Positions 27,522 through 37,900 of a DNA stretch of 64,000 bases are shown piece after piece. Position numbers and translations under genes: made by a program. The notes beneath the pieces were generated by a model. The model was not told where the DNA came from. It saw only the letters and a program-made list of their open reading frames with translations, and made no database searches. The DNA is from Acetobacter okinawensis (GTDB lineage Bacteria; Pseudomonadota; Alphaproteobacteria; Acetobacterales; Acetobacteraceae): positions 248,001-312,000 of the forward strand of contig NZ_JOPJ01000006.1 of the NCBI RefSeq assembly GCF_002153655.1, read 5' to 3'. How positions within the stretch are numbered: the stretch's first letter is position 1; each line of letters begins with the position of its first letter.

Positions 27522-28442
27522 TCAGGCCGATGGGCTGGGTGTGTTTTCCCCTTCGCTCACCAGCTTGCGGACCCGCACACGGCGGATGTGCCGTGCATCG
27601 GCATCCAGCACACGGAACAGGTAGCCGTTCTCATGTGTCAGCACCTCGCCGCGCGTGGGGACGTGCCCTGCCATACGGAAGACAAGGCCGCCAATGGTCT
27701 CGATTTCGGCCTCTTTTTCGCTATCGGTCAGAATCGGGCCAATTTTTTGCTCGAACTCTTCCACCGGGCAGCGGGCATCCACATCAAACGAGCCATCGGG
27801 GCGTGGGGTAATCAGCACGGCCTCTGGTTCGTCATGCTCGTCGGAAATATCGCCGACAATGGTTTCGATCAGGTCTTCAATGGTGACCAGACCGTCAATT
27901 CCGCCGTATTCGTCTATGACCAGTGCCAGATGCATATGGCGCTGGCGCATCTGCAACAAAAGGTCCAGCACGGGAATCTGCGGGGCAATGAACAGGGGCT
28001 GGCGGAGCAGGGGCTCCAGATTAAACGCCTCGCTGGTGCCAACATAGGCGATCAGGTCTTTAACGTGGATCATGCCCACAATGTCATCAAGCTGGTCGCG
28101 GTACACGGGCATGCGCGAGTGGTTCTCGCGCCGCATCATGGCAAGGGCTTCGTCCAGACTGATGGAAACCGGCATGGCCACAATGTCGGCCCTTGGCACC
28201 ATAACATCATCGGCTGAAATGTTGCGCAGGCGCAGGATGTTGGCGATGAGTGCCCGTTCCTGACGATCCAGTTCGGGTTTTTCGCCGTCTGGTGCGGTTT
28301 CATCCCCCGCTTCTGCGGCCTGCTGCACTAGGGCAGCAATGGAGCTGCGCAGCCCCCCCGTAGGTTTTTTGCGCTGAAAAAAAGAAAACAGGCCACGCCC
28401 GGAAGGGTCCGCCCGTTCGGCTGAGGTCTCGTGTTCACTCAT
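27522..28442 (-). CDS. corC: CorC/HlyC-type CBS-domain protein
   Basis: This 306-residue cytoplasmic protein has paired CBS domains (NISADDVMVPRADIVAMPVS to about residue 125, then LVIDEYGGIDGLVTIEDLIETIVGDI). A C-terminal CorC_HlyC domain (DGSFDVDARCPVEEFEQKIG and TIGGLVFRMAGHVP) follows. No DUF21 membrane domain is present, so it is the soluble CorC/YbeX type linked to magnesium and cobalt handling and, in ybeZYX operons, to ribosome maturation. The ATG at 28442 overlaps the ybeY stop. A GC-rich inverted repeat spans its stop codon (27513-27539) but lacks a T run. Confidence 0.92.
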   Translation of the reverse strand: MSEHETSAERADPSGRGLFSFFQRKKPTGGLRSSIAALVQQAAEAGDETAPDGEKPELDRQERALIANILRLRNISADDVMVPRADIVAMPVSISLDEALAMMRRENHSRMPVYRDQLDDIVGMIHVKDLIAYVGTSEAFNLEPLLRQPLFIAPQIPVLDLLLQMRQRHMHLALVIDEYGGIDGLVTIEDLIETIVGDISDEHDEPEAVLITPRPDGSFDVDARCPVEEFEQKIGPILTDSEKEAEIETIGGLVFRMAGHVPTRGEVLTHENGYLFRVLDADARHIRRVRVRKLVSEGENTPSPSA

Positions 28443-28981
28443 GACCGGGTCTTCCACGGGTTAGGCACGTGCATGCGCGCCAGAAGGCGGGATTCCAGCA
28501 TTTCCATTTCCCGCGCTTCGCCGGGGTGATGGTGGTCATAGCCTGCCAGATGCAGGCTGCCATGCACGACCAGATGCGCCAGATGGTGGCGCACCGGGCG
28601 GCCAGCCTTGCGTGCCTCACGCACCACAGTCTCAAGTGCCAGAATAATATCGCCCCCATCATAGCCCGGTGGGGGTTCAAAGGTCAGCACATTGGTGGGT
28701 TTGTGTTTGCCCCGGTGCCTGCCATTGAGCGTGCGCACCTCGCGGTCGGTCGCCAGAACAACGCTGCCGGGTGTCAGCCCGTAGTCCGCACAGGCCGCCA
28801 GAGCACGGCGAATGGTCTGCTCGGGGGTAGGGACGTGGGAGCGCCAGCGTGCGTCCCGGATCAGTATTTCCGGGACGCCGTGTGTCAGCGCGTCATGAAA
28901 ACCTTCCGGATACGGGTCTGTATCCACAGGGTCGGCCACCTCTTTGGTCAAGACGGGGCCAAGGCTACTTCGCGGTTCCAT
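28439..28981 (-). CDS. ybeY: endoribonuclease / rRNA maturation factor YbeY
   Basis: This metal-dependent RNase acts in 16S rRNA 3' processing and ribosome quality control. From the ATG at 28981 it has 180 residues. The zinc motif HGSLHLAGYDH at 140-150 (H-x3-H-x5-H) is complete, and NVLTFEPPPGYDGGDIILAL is the preceding conserved block. The longer open frame upstream runs antisense-free into phoH, but the usual N-terminus and the overlap with the phoH 3' end favour this start. It sits in the common phoH-ybeY-corC operon. Confidence 0.95.
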   Translation of the reverse strand: MEPRSSLGPVLTKEVADPVDTDPYPEGFHDALTHGVPEILIRDARWRSHVPTPEQTIRRALAACADYGLTPGSVVLATDREVRTLNGRHRGKHKPTNVLTFEPPPGYDGGDIILALETVVREARKAGRPVRHHLAHLVVHGSLHLAGYDHHHPGEAREMEMLESRLLARMHVPNPWKTRS

Positions 28982-30062
28982 TGTTCTCCTGACGACCCTT
29001 GTGGCGGGAGTGCCCTTTTTTATCAGCCGTCGTCGTTTTGGCATCATAAGCTTCAATAATGCGCGCGACCAGCTTGTGTCGCACAACATCTGCCGCCTCA
29101 AAACGGGAAATGGTAATTCCCTTAACGTTTTCAAGCGTATCCACCGCGTCCTGCAAGCCCGATGGTGTGTCATGCGGCAGGTCGATCTGGGTCAGGTCGC
29201 CGGTAACAACCATGCGTGAACCCGGCCCCAGACGGGTCAGGAACATTTTCATCTGCGCGATGGTGGTGTTCTGGGCTTCGTCCAGAATAACAAATGCGTG
29301 AGAGAGCGTGCGCCCGCGCATAAAGGCAAGTGGGGCAACCTCGATCTCGCCAGCGCTCATGCGGCGCATGACCTGATCGCCGGGGAGCATGTCATGCAGG
29401 GCGTCGTAGAGTGGGCGCAGGTAGGGGTCGATCTTGTCTTTCATGTCTCCGGGCAGAAAGCCGAGCCGTTCCCCCGCTTCCACCGCCGGGCGGGAGAGGA
29501 TGATCCGGTCAATGGAGCCTGCCAGCAGCAAAGAGACGGCCTGCGCCACCGCAAGATAGGTCTTGCCCGTACCTGCCGGGCCAATGCCAAATACCAGCTC
29601 CTTGCTGGCAAGGGCGCGCATGTAGGTGGCCTGTCCGGGGGAGCGTGGTTCTATATTGCCCTGACGGAGCCGGATAACGGGCAATGCCAGATCAGGGTTG
29701 GCAATGGGGGTTGCCGGAGCAACAGACAGGGGGAGGGTGGGTCTGCTTTCATGTACTCTGGACATGCGTATGGCCGCCTCTACTGCGCTGATGTCTATGG
29801 TCTCACCTGCTGCAAGTTTCTGGTACAGCAGGCTGAGTGTTGTGCGGGCAAGGGATGTGGCATCGGGCAGACCACGGATGGAAATGCGGTTGCCGCGCCG
29901 TGCAACGTCGACCTCCAGTCCTTCTTCCAGGCAGCGCAGGTGCCTGTCATGGTCACCGACCAGCCGGGCAAGAAGCGTGTTGTTTTCAAATTGCAGGGTT
30001 ACGGGCTGGACCAGCTCCGCAACCGCAGCGGAAGGAGGGGGGGACGTGCGCGTGGTGTTCAA
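28965..30062 (-). CDS. ybeZ: PhoH-family ATPase (YbeZ)
   Basis: This is a 365-residue P-loop ATPase that works with YbeY. Walker A is [13 protein letters not shown] at about residues 159-171, Walker B is FVILDEAQN, and [15 protein letters not shown] is the sensor region. The first 110 residues form the RNA-binding-like N-terminal domain. The only plausible start is a TTG that overlaps the miaB stop as TTGA, with GGAG about 11 bases upstream. The C-terminus is a Lys/His-rich tail. Confidence 0.95.
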   Translation of the reverse strand: MNTTRTSPPPSAAVAELVQPVTLQFENNTLLARLVGDHDRHLRCLEEGLEVDVARRGNRISIRGLPDATSLARTTLSLLYQKLAAGETIDISAVEAAIRMSRVHESRPTLPLSVAPATPIANPDLALPVIRLRQGNIEPRSPGQATYMRALASKELVFGIGPAGTGKTYLAVAQAVSLLLAGSIDRIILSRPAVEAGERLGFLPGDMKDKIDPYLRPLYDALHDMLPGDQVMRRMSAGEIEVAPLAFMRGRTLSHAFVILDEAQNTTIAQMKMFLTRLGPGSRMVVTGDLTQIDLPHDTPSGLQDAVDTLENVKGITISRFEAADVVRHKLVARIIEAYDAKTTTADKKGHSRHKGRQENNGTAK

Positions 30063-31444
30063 GCGTATACATTCTCCTCTTCCAAAAGACCGCCCAGCGA
30101 GTTGGTCAGGCGTTCTGTAATATGGACTGGCACGGTCTGACCGATCAGGTGGTCAGGCCCGATCACATGGACCGGCTGGAGCCAGGGTGAGCGCCCCGTA
30201 ATCTGTCCGGGCTTGCGCCCTTTGCCAGTAAACAGGACAGGCACGGTCTTGCCAACCATGGATGCGTTGAACGCATCCTGCTGCTCGCGCAGGAGCTTTT
30301 GCAGGGCTTGCAGGCGGGCATCCTTGACGTCCTCTGGCACCTGCAGGGGAGCGCCTGCCGCAGGAGTGCCCGGACGTGGGGAATATTTGAACGAGTAGGC
30401 CAGAGCAAAGCCCACATCGCGCACAAGCTGCATGGTGGCCTCAAAATCCTCTTCCGTTTCACCGGGGTGACCGATGATAAAGTCGGAGGACAGGGCAAGG
30501 TCCGGCCTTGCCGCGCGCAGGCGGCGCACAAGGTCGCGGTATTCATCTGCCGTGTGGCCACGGTTCATGGCGCGCAGAATACGGTCCGAGCCGGACTGCA
30601 CGGGCAGGTGGAGGAAGGGCATGAGTGCGGGCAGGTCGCGGTGTGCTGCGATCAGCGCGTCGTTCATGTCCCTTGGGTGGGAGGTGGTGTAGCGGATGCG
30701 TGTCAGGCCGGGAATGTCGGCCAGCGCATAGGCAAGGCGTGTCAGGTCCCATACCGTGCCATCGGGGCCTTCGCCGTGATAGGCGTTTACATTCTGGCCC
30801 AGAAGGCTGATCTCGCGCACGCCGCTATCGGCCATGCGGCGTGCTTCGGCCAGAACGGACTGCACGGTGCGGCTGCTTTCCGCCCCACGGGTGTAGGGCA
30901 CCACGCAAAAGGAGCAGAACTTGTCGCACCCTTCCTGAATGGTCAGGAACGCGGTGTAATTGCCCGGTGTTTGCGGGGCTTCGGCCTCGGGCAGAAAGTC
31001 GAACTTCTGCTCGGCGGGAAAATCGGTCTCAATCACGGCGCGGCCTGCGCGGGCCGCACGGGCAACCATTTCTGGCAGGCGGTGGTAGGTCTGCGGGCCA
31101 AGCACAATATCCACATACGGGGCGCGGGCCAGAATTTCCTGCCCTTCGGCCTGTGCCACGCAGCCTGCCACGGCAATAATGGTCTGCTGCCCTTCCGCCT
31201 TGCGGGCTTCCTTGATAAGCCGCAGCCGCCCAAGTTCGGAAAAAACCTTTTCCGCCGCCCGGTCACGGATGTGGCAGGTGTTAAGGATAATCATATCCGC
31301 CGTATCGGGCGTGTCCACCGGCTGGTAGCCAAGTGGGCGCAGCACATCCCCCATGCGTGCACTGTCATACACGTTCATCTGGCAGCCCCATGTAATGACA
31401 TGCAGGGCGCGTGATGGTGCTGTGTGGTCGGGGGTTCGGGTCAT
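30059..31444 (-). CDS. miaB: tRNA-2-methylthio-N6-dimethylallyladenosine synthase
   Basis: This radical-SAM methylthiotransferase acts on A37 of tRNAs. The 461-residue product has the N-terminal UPF0004 domain with three cluster cysteines ([23 protein letters not shown]). The radical SAM motif is CDKFCSFC (CxxxCxxC), LGQNVNAY and LPVQSGSD follow, and a TRAM domain lies at the C-terminus. The ATG at 31444 has GGAG eight bases upstream, so it is preferred over one 30 bases earlier. It heads miaB-ybeZ-ybeY-corC, joined by overlaps. The 203 bases to plsC hold nothing I can identify. Confidence 0.96.
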   Translation of the reverse strand: MTRTPDHTAPSRALHVITWGCQMNVYDSARMGDVLRPLGYQPVDTPDTADMIILNTCHIRDRAAEKVFSELGRLRLIKEARKAEGQQTIIAVAGCVAQAEGQEILARAPYVDIVLGPQTYHRLPEMVARAARAGRAVIETDFPAEQKFDFLPEAEAPQTPGNYTAFLTIQEGCDKFCSFCVVPYTRGAESSRTVQSVLAEARRMADSGVREISLLGQNVNAYHGEGPDGTVWDLTRLAYALADIPGLTRIRYTTSHPRDMNDALIAAHRDLPALMPFLHLPVQSGSDRILRAMNRGHTADEYRDLVRRLRAARPDLALSSDFIIGHPGETEEDFEATMQLVRDVGFALAYSFKYSPRPGTPAAGAPLQVPEDVKDARLQALQKLLREQQDAFNASMVGKTVPVLFTGKGRKPGQITGRSPWLQPVHVIGPDHLIGQTVPVHITERLTNSLGGLLEEENVYA

Positions 31445-31647
31445 GGCTGCCACTCCGCTCTGCCGCAGGCCCATTCCATACGGCGGAAAGAGGACATCAG
31501 GCGTGTGGCGGCGCAGGTCAAGCCTCTTTTCTCACGGCTTGCAGGTGAGCAGGGTGCAATTGTGCATAATAGGGGCCATGCCGTGCCTGACAGAGTGGTC
31601 TCCTGCCTTGAACAGTTGCCGAACCCGCATGAGTGCGTTTTCGCTGC

Positions 31648-32736
31648 TTATGTCCTCTTTTTGAATGAAGCAAAAAATGAGGTGGCTCTGTCAAGCAGCA
31701 GTTTTGTTTTCTTGATATGTGCTGGCAAAAAATTGGCGGGCAGGGTGGCCGGGTTGAACCGGCCGGGTTGGACGCGCGGCTCCCGGTTCTGGCGCAGGTC
31801 GGCGCAGCCATCGGCCACGGCCTTCCACGCCGCCTGTGCCAGCGCCTTGCGACTGGGGAACAGGTCCGGGTCCAGTGGTTCGTGCAGCACCACGGTTACG
31901 TGCGAGCGTTTGTGTTGCAGCAACTGCCACACATGCGGCCCCAGATCCATGTCCCCGTACCATGAGAAAACCGGACGGCGGAAGCGGGTTACCGGCAAGC
32001 CCTCCAGCGTGTCATAGACAAGGGATACAGGCTGGATAAGCGGTGCCATGCCGGGTTTGTAGGTTACGGGCAGCAGGCTCTGGTCCATGCCGTCCTTGAG
32101 CTTGGGCAGTTTGGCTATGGCAAAAAAAGCCGACATAAAAGGCAGAACACGCGAGCCGTCGGACGATGTTCCTTCGGGGAAGAGAATCAGGTTGTCCCCC
32201 TCCACCATGCGCTGGATCATCAGATCACGTTCACGACCGGTGGTGCTGCGCTGACGGCTGACAAAAATGGTCCGGCCAATATGGGAGACCAGCCCCATGA
32301 CCGGCCATTTTTCAATATCTCCCTTGGCCACAAAAACAGAAGGCAGCAGCGTGCCCAGCACAGGCACATCCACCCATGACATGTGGTTGGAAATATAAAT
32401 GACCGGCCGCTCACCCCGCTTGCGGGCCTGCAGCCCGCCGACCGTGCCAGCCCGTTTGCCGTGAACCGTAATGCGCAGGCCAATAATGCGGCACAGCATG
32501 CCCCAGATAACGCGGGTCCAGCGGATTTTGGCCGTGCCGGGCACAGGCAGCAGGCAGGCCTCAAACCCGACGGACAGGGGGACCCACACCAGCAGACCGA
32601 CCAGACGTATGGCCGAGCGGGCTTCCCCCACACGGCGGAACAGCACAGCGACCCACTGAGGGAGGGGGGAGATCGGGGCGGAGGCAGACGTGCCCGTGGG
32701 CAGGGGCTGCGTAGGTTGGTCAGGCTTGGTGCGCAT
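31648..32736 (-). CDS. 1-acyl-sn-glycerol-3-phosphate acyltransferase (PlsC family)
   Basis: This membrane-associated acyltransferase acts in phospholipid or lipid synthesis and has 362 residues. The catalytic HX4D motif is in YISNHMSWVDVPVLG at about residues 114-128, and the substrate motif is ILFPEGTSSDGSRVLPF at about 184-200. A hydrophobic stretch (AIRLVGLLVWVPLSVGFEACLL) lies near the N-terminus. It is longer than typical PlsC (about 240-260) because of a leader and a basic C-terminal tail. The acceptor lipid cannot be fixed from sequence. It is divergent from tamA. Confidence 0.88.
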   Translation of the reverse strand: MRTKPDQPTQPLPTGTSASAPISPLPQWVAVLFRRVGEARSAIRLVGLLVWVPLSVGFEACLLPVPGTAKIRWTRVIWGMLCRIIGLRITVHGKRAGTVGGLQARKRGERPVIYISNHMSWVDVPVLGTLLPSVFVAKGDIEKWPVMGLVSHIGRTIFVSRQRSTTGRERDLMIQRMVEGDNLILFPEGTSSDGSRVLPFMSAFFAIAKLPKLKDGMDQSLLPVTYKPGMAPLIQPVSLVYDTLEGLPVTRFRRPVFSWYGDMDLGPHVWQLLQHKRSHVTVVLHEPLDPDLFPSRKALAQAAWKAVADGCADLRQNREPRVQPGRFNPATLPANFLPAHIKKTKLLLDRATSFFASFKKRT

Positions 32737-32913
32737 GGTCCTGCTTCTGCCAGGGGCTGGCCGGGCAGGCCAAGGAACGGGCAGTAATGTGGAAGAAACA
32801 CATAAACATGGGCTCTCTTACCGCGAAGAGGGGTAAGGGGACAATCCATCGTGTGCGAAGGTTTTTTTGGCAGACAGACCCAAATTTTGTCATGGTAGGG
32901 TTATAGGCAGGGC

Positions 32914-34923
32914 GTGCGTATCAAAATCGGGTCTGGGCAACGGGCCACGCAGTGTTTTATTCAGCAATGGAACAGACTGGGAATAGTGGCCGTTTACAAC
33001 CGTAATATTCTGGGCAGGTTTACCGGGGTGGCGAATCGCCTTCTGGCGGGGGCCGCACTGTGGGGCGCGCTGACATATGGTGTGCATGCGGCGGACCCGC
33101 AGCCTTATGTCACCAGCCTTGCCCCCACAGGGCAGAGTGACCTTGATACGGCGCTCAAGGCCTCCTCCGACCTGCTGAGCCTGCAATCTACCCGTGCTGT
33201 TGGCCCCTTTGCGCTGGCCGGGCGTGTACGGAGCGAATACGACCGCCTGCAGGTGGCGCTGGAAAGCTGCGGATATTACGCAGGCAAGGTGCATATTCAG
33301 CTCCGCAGCGCCAAACAGGGCGTGACCATGGATGGCATGTCCACGGCTCTGGCCTCGTGGATAGAGAGTATCCCCGCGAACGAAAAAGTGGATATCAGCA
33401 TCAAGGTGGACAAAGGCCCGCTTTTTCATCTCGGGTCGGTCAAACTGGTGGAAAGTGCCACGGGCGTTGCCCCCCATCTGAGTGATGCGCAGACAAAGGC
33501 GTTTGGCCTGCATACCGGCCAGCCCGCCGTGGCGGCAGATGTGCTGGCGGCTGGTGGCCGCCTGCTGGATGCGCTGCGCGAGAGCGGGCATGCGCTGGCA
33601 CAGGTGGACAAACCCATGGCGTACCTGCGCCCGGCTACCAGAACGCTGGATATTGTCTACCCCGTGGTACCCGGCCCCGTGCTTGATATTGGCAAGATCA
33701 GTCTGGACGGGCTCAAACGGATGAACGCTTCGTTCGTACGCAGGCGGCTGACGGTGCATGAGGGCGAACTCTACCAGCCATCCAGTATTGAGGCCGCCCG
33801 GCAGGACCTGACATCGCTGGGTGTTTTCTCCAATGTTACAGTCAGGGATGCATCGGACAAGGCGGTCAATGGCACCATGCCGCTGGACTTTTCTTTTCAG
33901 GAGGGCAAGCGGCACGCCATTGGGGCGGAACTTGGCTATTCCACGGACCTTGGCGCACGCGTAGGCGCCATGTGGACCCACTATAACCTGCTGGGCAATG
34001 CTGAACGCCTGCGTCTGACGGCCCTGATTACCGGTCTGGGCGGCTCTGCCCAGCAGGGGCTGGGCTACGATGTATATGCCGATTTTTTCAAACCGGATTT
34101 TCTGGAATCCAAACAGAACCTCAATGCCCGGATCGAGGGATTGCGGCAGTTGTTCTGGTCTTACCGGCAGACAGCACTGCTGCTGCGCGGGGGCATTACC
34201 CGCCCATTGGCTAAGAACTGGACCGGCAACTTTGGTCTGGCCGCCGAGCAGGAGCGCATAGAACAGTTTGATGAAAGCCGCAGCTACACCATTCTGTCTG
34301 CCCCGCTTTCGGGCATGTATGACAACACAGGTGTGGGCAACCCCATAGAGCCTGCAACGCATGGTGTGCGGGCCAGCATCAACATCACGCCCTCGCTCTC
34401 TCTGGGCAGCAAGGGAGCGGGTGAGTCCTTTTTTGCGATCATGAACGCCACAGCCTCCACCTATGTGGACCTGCACAAGCTGGGCATAAGCCCGCCGGGG
34501 CGCAGTATTCTGGCTTTTCGCGGGACTATTGGCAGTATTCAGGGGGCGAGCACATGGGACATTCCCCCTGACCAGCGCATGTACGCGGGGGGGAGCGCGA
34601 CCGTGCGTGGTTACCGCTGGCAGGGGGTAGGGCCGCAGTATGGCAATACCAAATACGCCATTGGCGGCACGTCGCTGGATGCAGGAACGGTGGAATACCG
34701 GCAGCGCCTGTTCAAAAGTTTTGGCATGGCTGCCTTTGCGGATGCCGGGCAGGTGGGTAACAGCAGCATGCCCTTTACTGGCACCCTGCGCGTGGGTGCG
34801 GGTGGCGGGGTGCGGTATTACACGCCCATCGGGCCGATCCGGCTGGATGTGGCAGTGCCATTAAACCGTGCCCCACGTGGGGATGCGTGGGACCTGTACA
34901 TAGGGCTGGGGGAAACATTCTGA
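32914..34923 (+). CDS. tamA: translocation and assembly module outer-membrane protein TamA
   Basis: This Omp85-family outer-membrane protein works with TamB in envelope assembly. The product is 669 residues from the GTG at 32914. A signal peptide region (LLAGAALWGALTYGVHAAD) lies about 43 residues in, so a GTG at 32986 is a realistic alternative start; the upstream GTG has the better-spaced AGG. POTRA-like repeats occupy about residues 60-320, followed by a 16-strand barrel with the Omp85 signature VRGYRW near residue 565 and a terminal aromatic (GLGETF). It overlaps the tamB start. Confidence 0.93.
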   Translation: MRIKIGSGQRATQCFIQQWNRLGIVAVYNRNILGRFTGVANRLLAGAALWGALTYGVHAADPQPYVTSLAPTGQSDLDTALKASSDLLSLQSTRAVGPFALAGRVRSEYDRLQVALESCGYYAGKVHIQLRSAKQGVTMDGMSTALASWIESIPANEKVDISIKVDKGPLFHLGSVKLVESATGVAPHLSDAQTKAFGLHTGQPAVAADVLAAGGRLLDALRESGHALAQVDKPMAYLRPATRTLDIVYPVVPGPVLDIGKISLDGLKRMNASFVRRRLTVHEGELYQPSSIEAARQDLTSLGVFSNVTVRDASDKAVNGTMPLDFSFQEGKRHAIGAELGYSTDLGARVGAMWTHYNLLGNAERLRLTALITGLGGSAQQGLGYDVYADFFKPDFLESKQNLNARIEGLRQLFWSYRQTALLLRGGITRPLAKNWTGNFGLAAEQERIEQFDESRSYTILSAPLSGMYDNTGVGNPIEPATHGVRASINITPSLSLGSKGAGESFFAIMNATASTYVDLHKLGISPPGRSILAFRGTIGSIQGASTWDIPPDQRMYAGGSATVRGYRWQGVGPQYGNTKYAIGGTSLDAGTVEYRQRLFKSFGMAAFADAGQVGNSSMPFTGTLRVGAGGGVRYYTPIGPIRLDVAVPLNRAPRGDAWDLYIGLGETF

Positions 34924-37900
34924 TGCCAGACACAACGCCAGTGCCACCCCGCCCGTTCTGGCGGCGCGCCCTACGTCTGGCCCTTCTGGCTGTGGGTGCA
35001 CTGGTGGGGATGTGCGTGCTGGTGCTGGCCGTACTTCTGGTAGGGGCCAACACGGGGCCGGGGCGGCGTTTGCTGGTTCGCCAGACAGCGCTCCAGACCG
35101 GGGGGATGGTCACACTCACCGGCCTGTCTGGTCGTTTCCCTGATAATCTGCGGGTTGCAACCCTTGCCATCCGCGACAGGCAGGGGGTCTGGCTGACACT
35201 GCATAACGTGCGGCTGGACTGGTCCCCCATGGCCATGCTGTGGCGTCAGGCGCGTATTTACGCCTTTACGGCATCGGAGTTGGATATTCCGCGCCTGCCT
35301 GTGTCCGACACCACGCCACAACCTGTGCAGCAGACTGCCTCCGCCCCGTCGGCCCTGCGGTTGGGGGTGGACCTGCGCAAGCTGGAAATCGGGCGCATTG
35401 ACGTGGGCGCCCCCCTTGCCGGACAGGCTGCGAGTTTTAAGGTCAGTGGCCATGGCAGGCTTGCCAATATTGATCCATTGATCAATGGCCTGAGCCTGCC
35501 CCAACTCCCTTATTCGGACATCGCCCTTCAGGTCACGCGGCTGGGTGTTGCGGGGCAGGTCAGCCTTGCCACGGCAACGGGTGGGGGTAAGCTCTCCCTC
35601 CACCTGAGTGCGGATGAAGGGGCGGGTGGTTTTGCCGCAACCCAACTGGGCATACCGCAACTGGCCCCCATTGCGCTCAAGCTGGACATGCAGGGGCCTG
35701 TTACAGCGTCCACTTTGGGGTTTGATGCATCAGCCGGTGCCATAAATGCGCATGCACATGGCACGCTGGACCTGCTGGGGCAGCAGATGGCTGCGCTGGA
35801 AGTCTCTGCTCAGGCGCCACAACTCAGCCTTACGCCGGATGTGGGCTGGCAGTCCGTGCACCTTATGGCGAATCTGAACGGCAAAATGGCGGCCCCCCAC
35901 GGCAGTGCGCAGCTGGATGTGGACCAGCTTGCAGCCTCTGGCGTGCAGGTTGGCGCTCTCAAGCTGCATTTTACGGGAGAGGGCGGAGGTGCTGCTGCAC
36001 TGGCCGAGCAACTCCACCTGAGCCTGAGTGCTGCGGGGCTACGCCTGCCGGGCAAAGCCCCCACGGTGCTGGCTGGCGCTCCACTGGAGCTGGATGCACT
36101 GGCCCGCCCCACCGAGCGGGGCTTGCCGGTAACCTTTACGCTCCATCACCCCGTCCTCGCCCTTTCCGGTGCTGTGCAGGCAGCTTCTCCACAAAAGGGG
36201 ACACTCACGCTCAGCGTGCCGGACCTGTTGCCTCTGGGCGAGGCAGCAGGTGTTGCCCTGCGCGGTCACGCGGATATGAGCGCCCGGTTTGAGCGCCCGC
36301 TTAACCCGTTGGATAAAACGCAGCTTTCCGCCACCGGTACGCTGGCCATTACAGGGGGGCAGGCGCAGGCTGCGGGGCTGCTTGGAGCAGATGGCCATTT
36401 GGCGGTTGATGCAAGCCTGCATCCGCTACCAGCGCAGGGTGGCATGGCCGCAGGGCAGCAGCTTGACCTGTCCTCCCTGTCCCTGACCGGGCAGGCGCTG
36501 GATGCCAAGGCCAGTGGCAGCCTGCAAACAGGCCGGAGTATGGATTTTAACGCCAGTATTGGTCTGCCCGCGCTGGAAAAACTCGCACCGACCCTGCGTG
36601 GTGATGCCAATATAGTGCTGGCTCTCAAAGGGCCGTTGCAGGATTTTGTGGCAACTCTGGCGGCAAAGACCAATCTGGGTACGGCCACAATGCCCAAGGG
36701 TGCTCTGGCGCTGGATGCGTCCGTCATGCGCCTGCCCGCTACGCCGCAGGGCACACTGGCGCTGGAGGGCACGCTGGACCGGGCGCCAGCACAACTGAAT
36801 GTGGCCTTTGGGCAGACCGCTGACGGGACGCGGCGGCTCGACCTGCAAAAACTGCTGTGGAACAGCACAAAAGGGCAGGGCGCACTGGTGCTGGCCTCCG
36901 GGGAGGTCGTGCCGCAGGGGAGCCTTGACCTGACAATTGGCAAGCTGGCGGAGTACGGCCCCCTGATCGGCCAGAGTTTGAGCGGCGCGCTGGCGGCATC
37001 GGTCAAGACCAGTACGGCGGCGGACAAACCCGTTGTGGCACTCCAGCTTAAGGGCAATGTGGCAACGCCACAGCTCCGGGTGGGGTCAATTGCGCTGGCG
37101 GGCACGATTACAGACCCTGCGGCCCACCCCACGCCAGACCTGAGCCTGCGCCTTGGTGGTCTTTCGGTCGCCGGGGTTGGCGGGCAGGCGCTCCTGAGTG
37201 CCAAAGGGCCGGATACAGCTATGGTGCTGAACGCGCAGGTAGGGCCTGCAAGCTGGTCGGGCAGCCCCCTGATGCTGAATACGCAGGCTGTCCTGAACCT
37301 GCCGGACAAACAGCTCAGACTCCAGAAGCTGACAGTCACGGCAAAGCAGGAAACCTTGCGTTTGCAGGCACCTGTGCTGTTTTCGTTTGGGGATACGCTG
37401 GGCATGGACCGGCTGCGCGCCGTGCTGAGCACACCGGGCAGCCAGCCTGCTACGCTGGATGTGGCAGGGCGGCTGAAGCCAAGCCTGTCGGTTACGGCTG
37501 ATATCCGTAACGTAACACCGGCGCTGGCGCACCCGTTTATGCCAGACCTGCACGCCACGGGGGTTGTGTCGCTGGCTGCCAAACTCTCTGGCACGCTGGA
37601 TAATCCTGAAGGCCGGGTGCAGATCAATGGTAACAACCTGCGTATGGCCGACAGTTCCGCCGTGGCGTCTGTTCCGCCATTGCAGGTGGCTGCCACAGCC
37701 AATCTGGCCCATACCCGCGCGCAGGTGCAGGTGGATGCGTCAGCAGGGGAAAGGCTGGGGCTACAACTGCGCGGCAGTGCCCCCCTCTCCCGTACCGGAG
37801 CACTGGACCTGCGCAGCAATGGTCACCTTGACCTGAGCATTGCCAATGGTGTGCTCGGCGCGCAGGCACGGCAGGCGCAGGGGCAGGTGCGGATGCTCGT

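Noticed and set aside
27513-27539. Inverted repeat across the corC stop as a terminator
   Set aside because: The stem is good, but it overlaps coding sequence and no T run follows.
30299-31414. Open plus-strand frame opposite miaB
   Set aside because: miaB carries complete radical-SAM motifs on the other strand.
32890-34476. Open antisense frame of 528 codons opposite tamA
   Set aside because: It mirrors the codon pattern of tamA in GC-rich DNA, has no family resemblance and no ribosome site.
36266-37819. Open antisense frame of 517 codons opposite tamB
   Set aside because: Its Ser/Pro/Arg-rich composition is typical of a shadow frame, and tamB is clearly the real gene.
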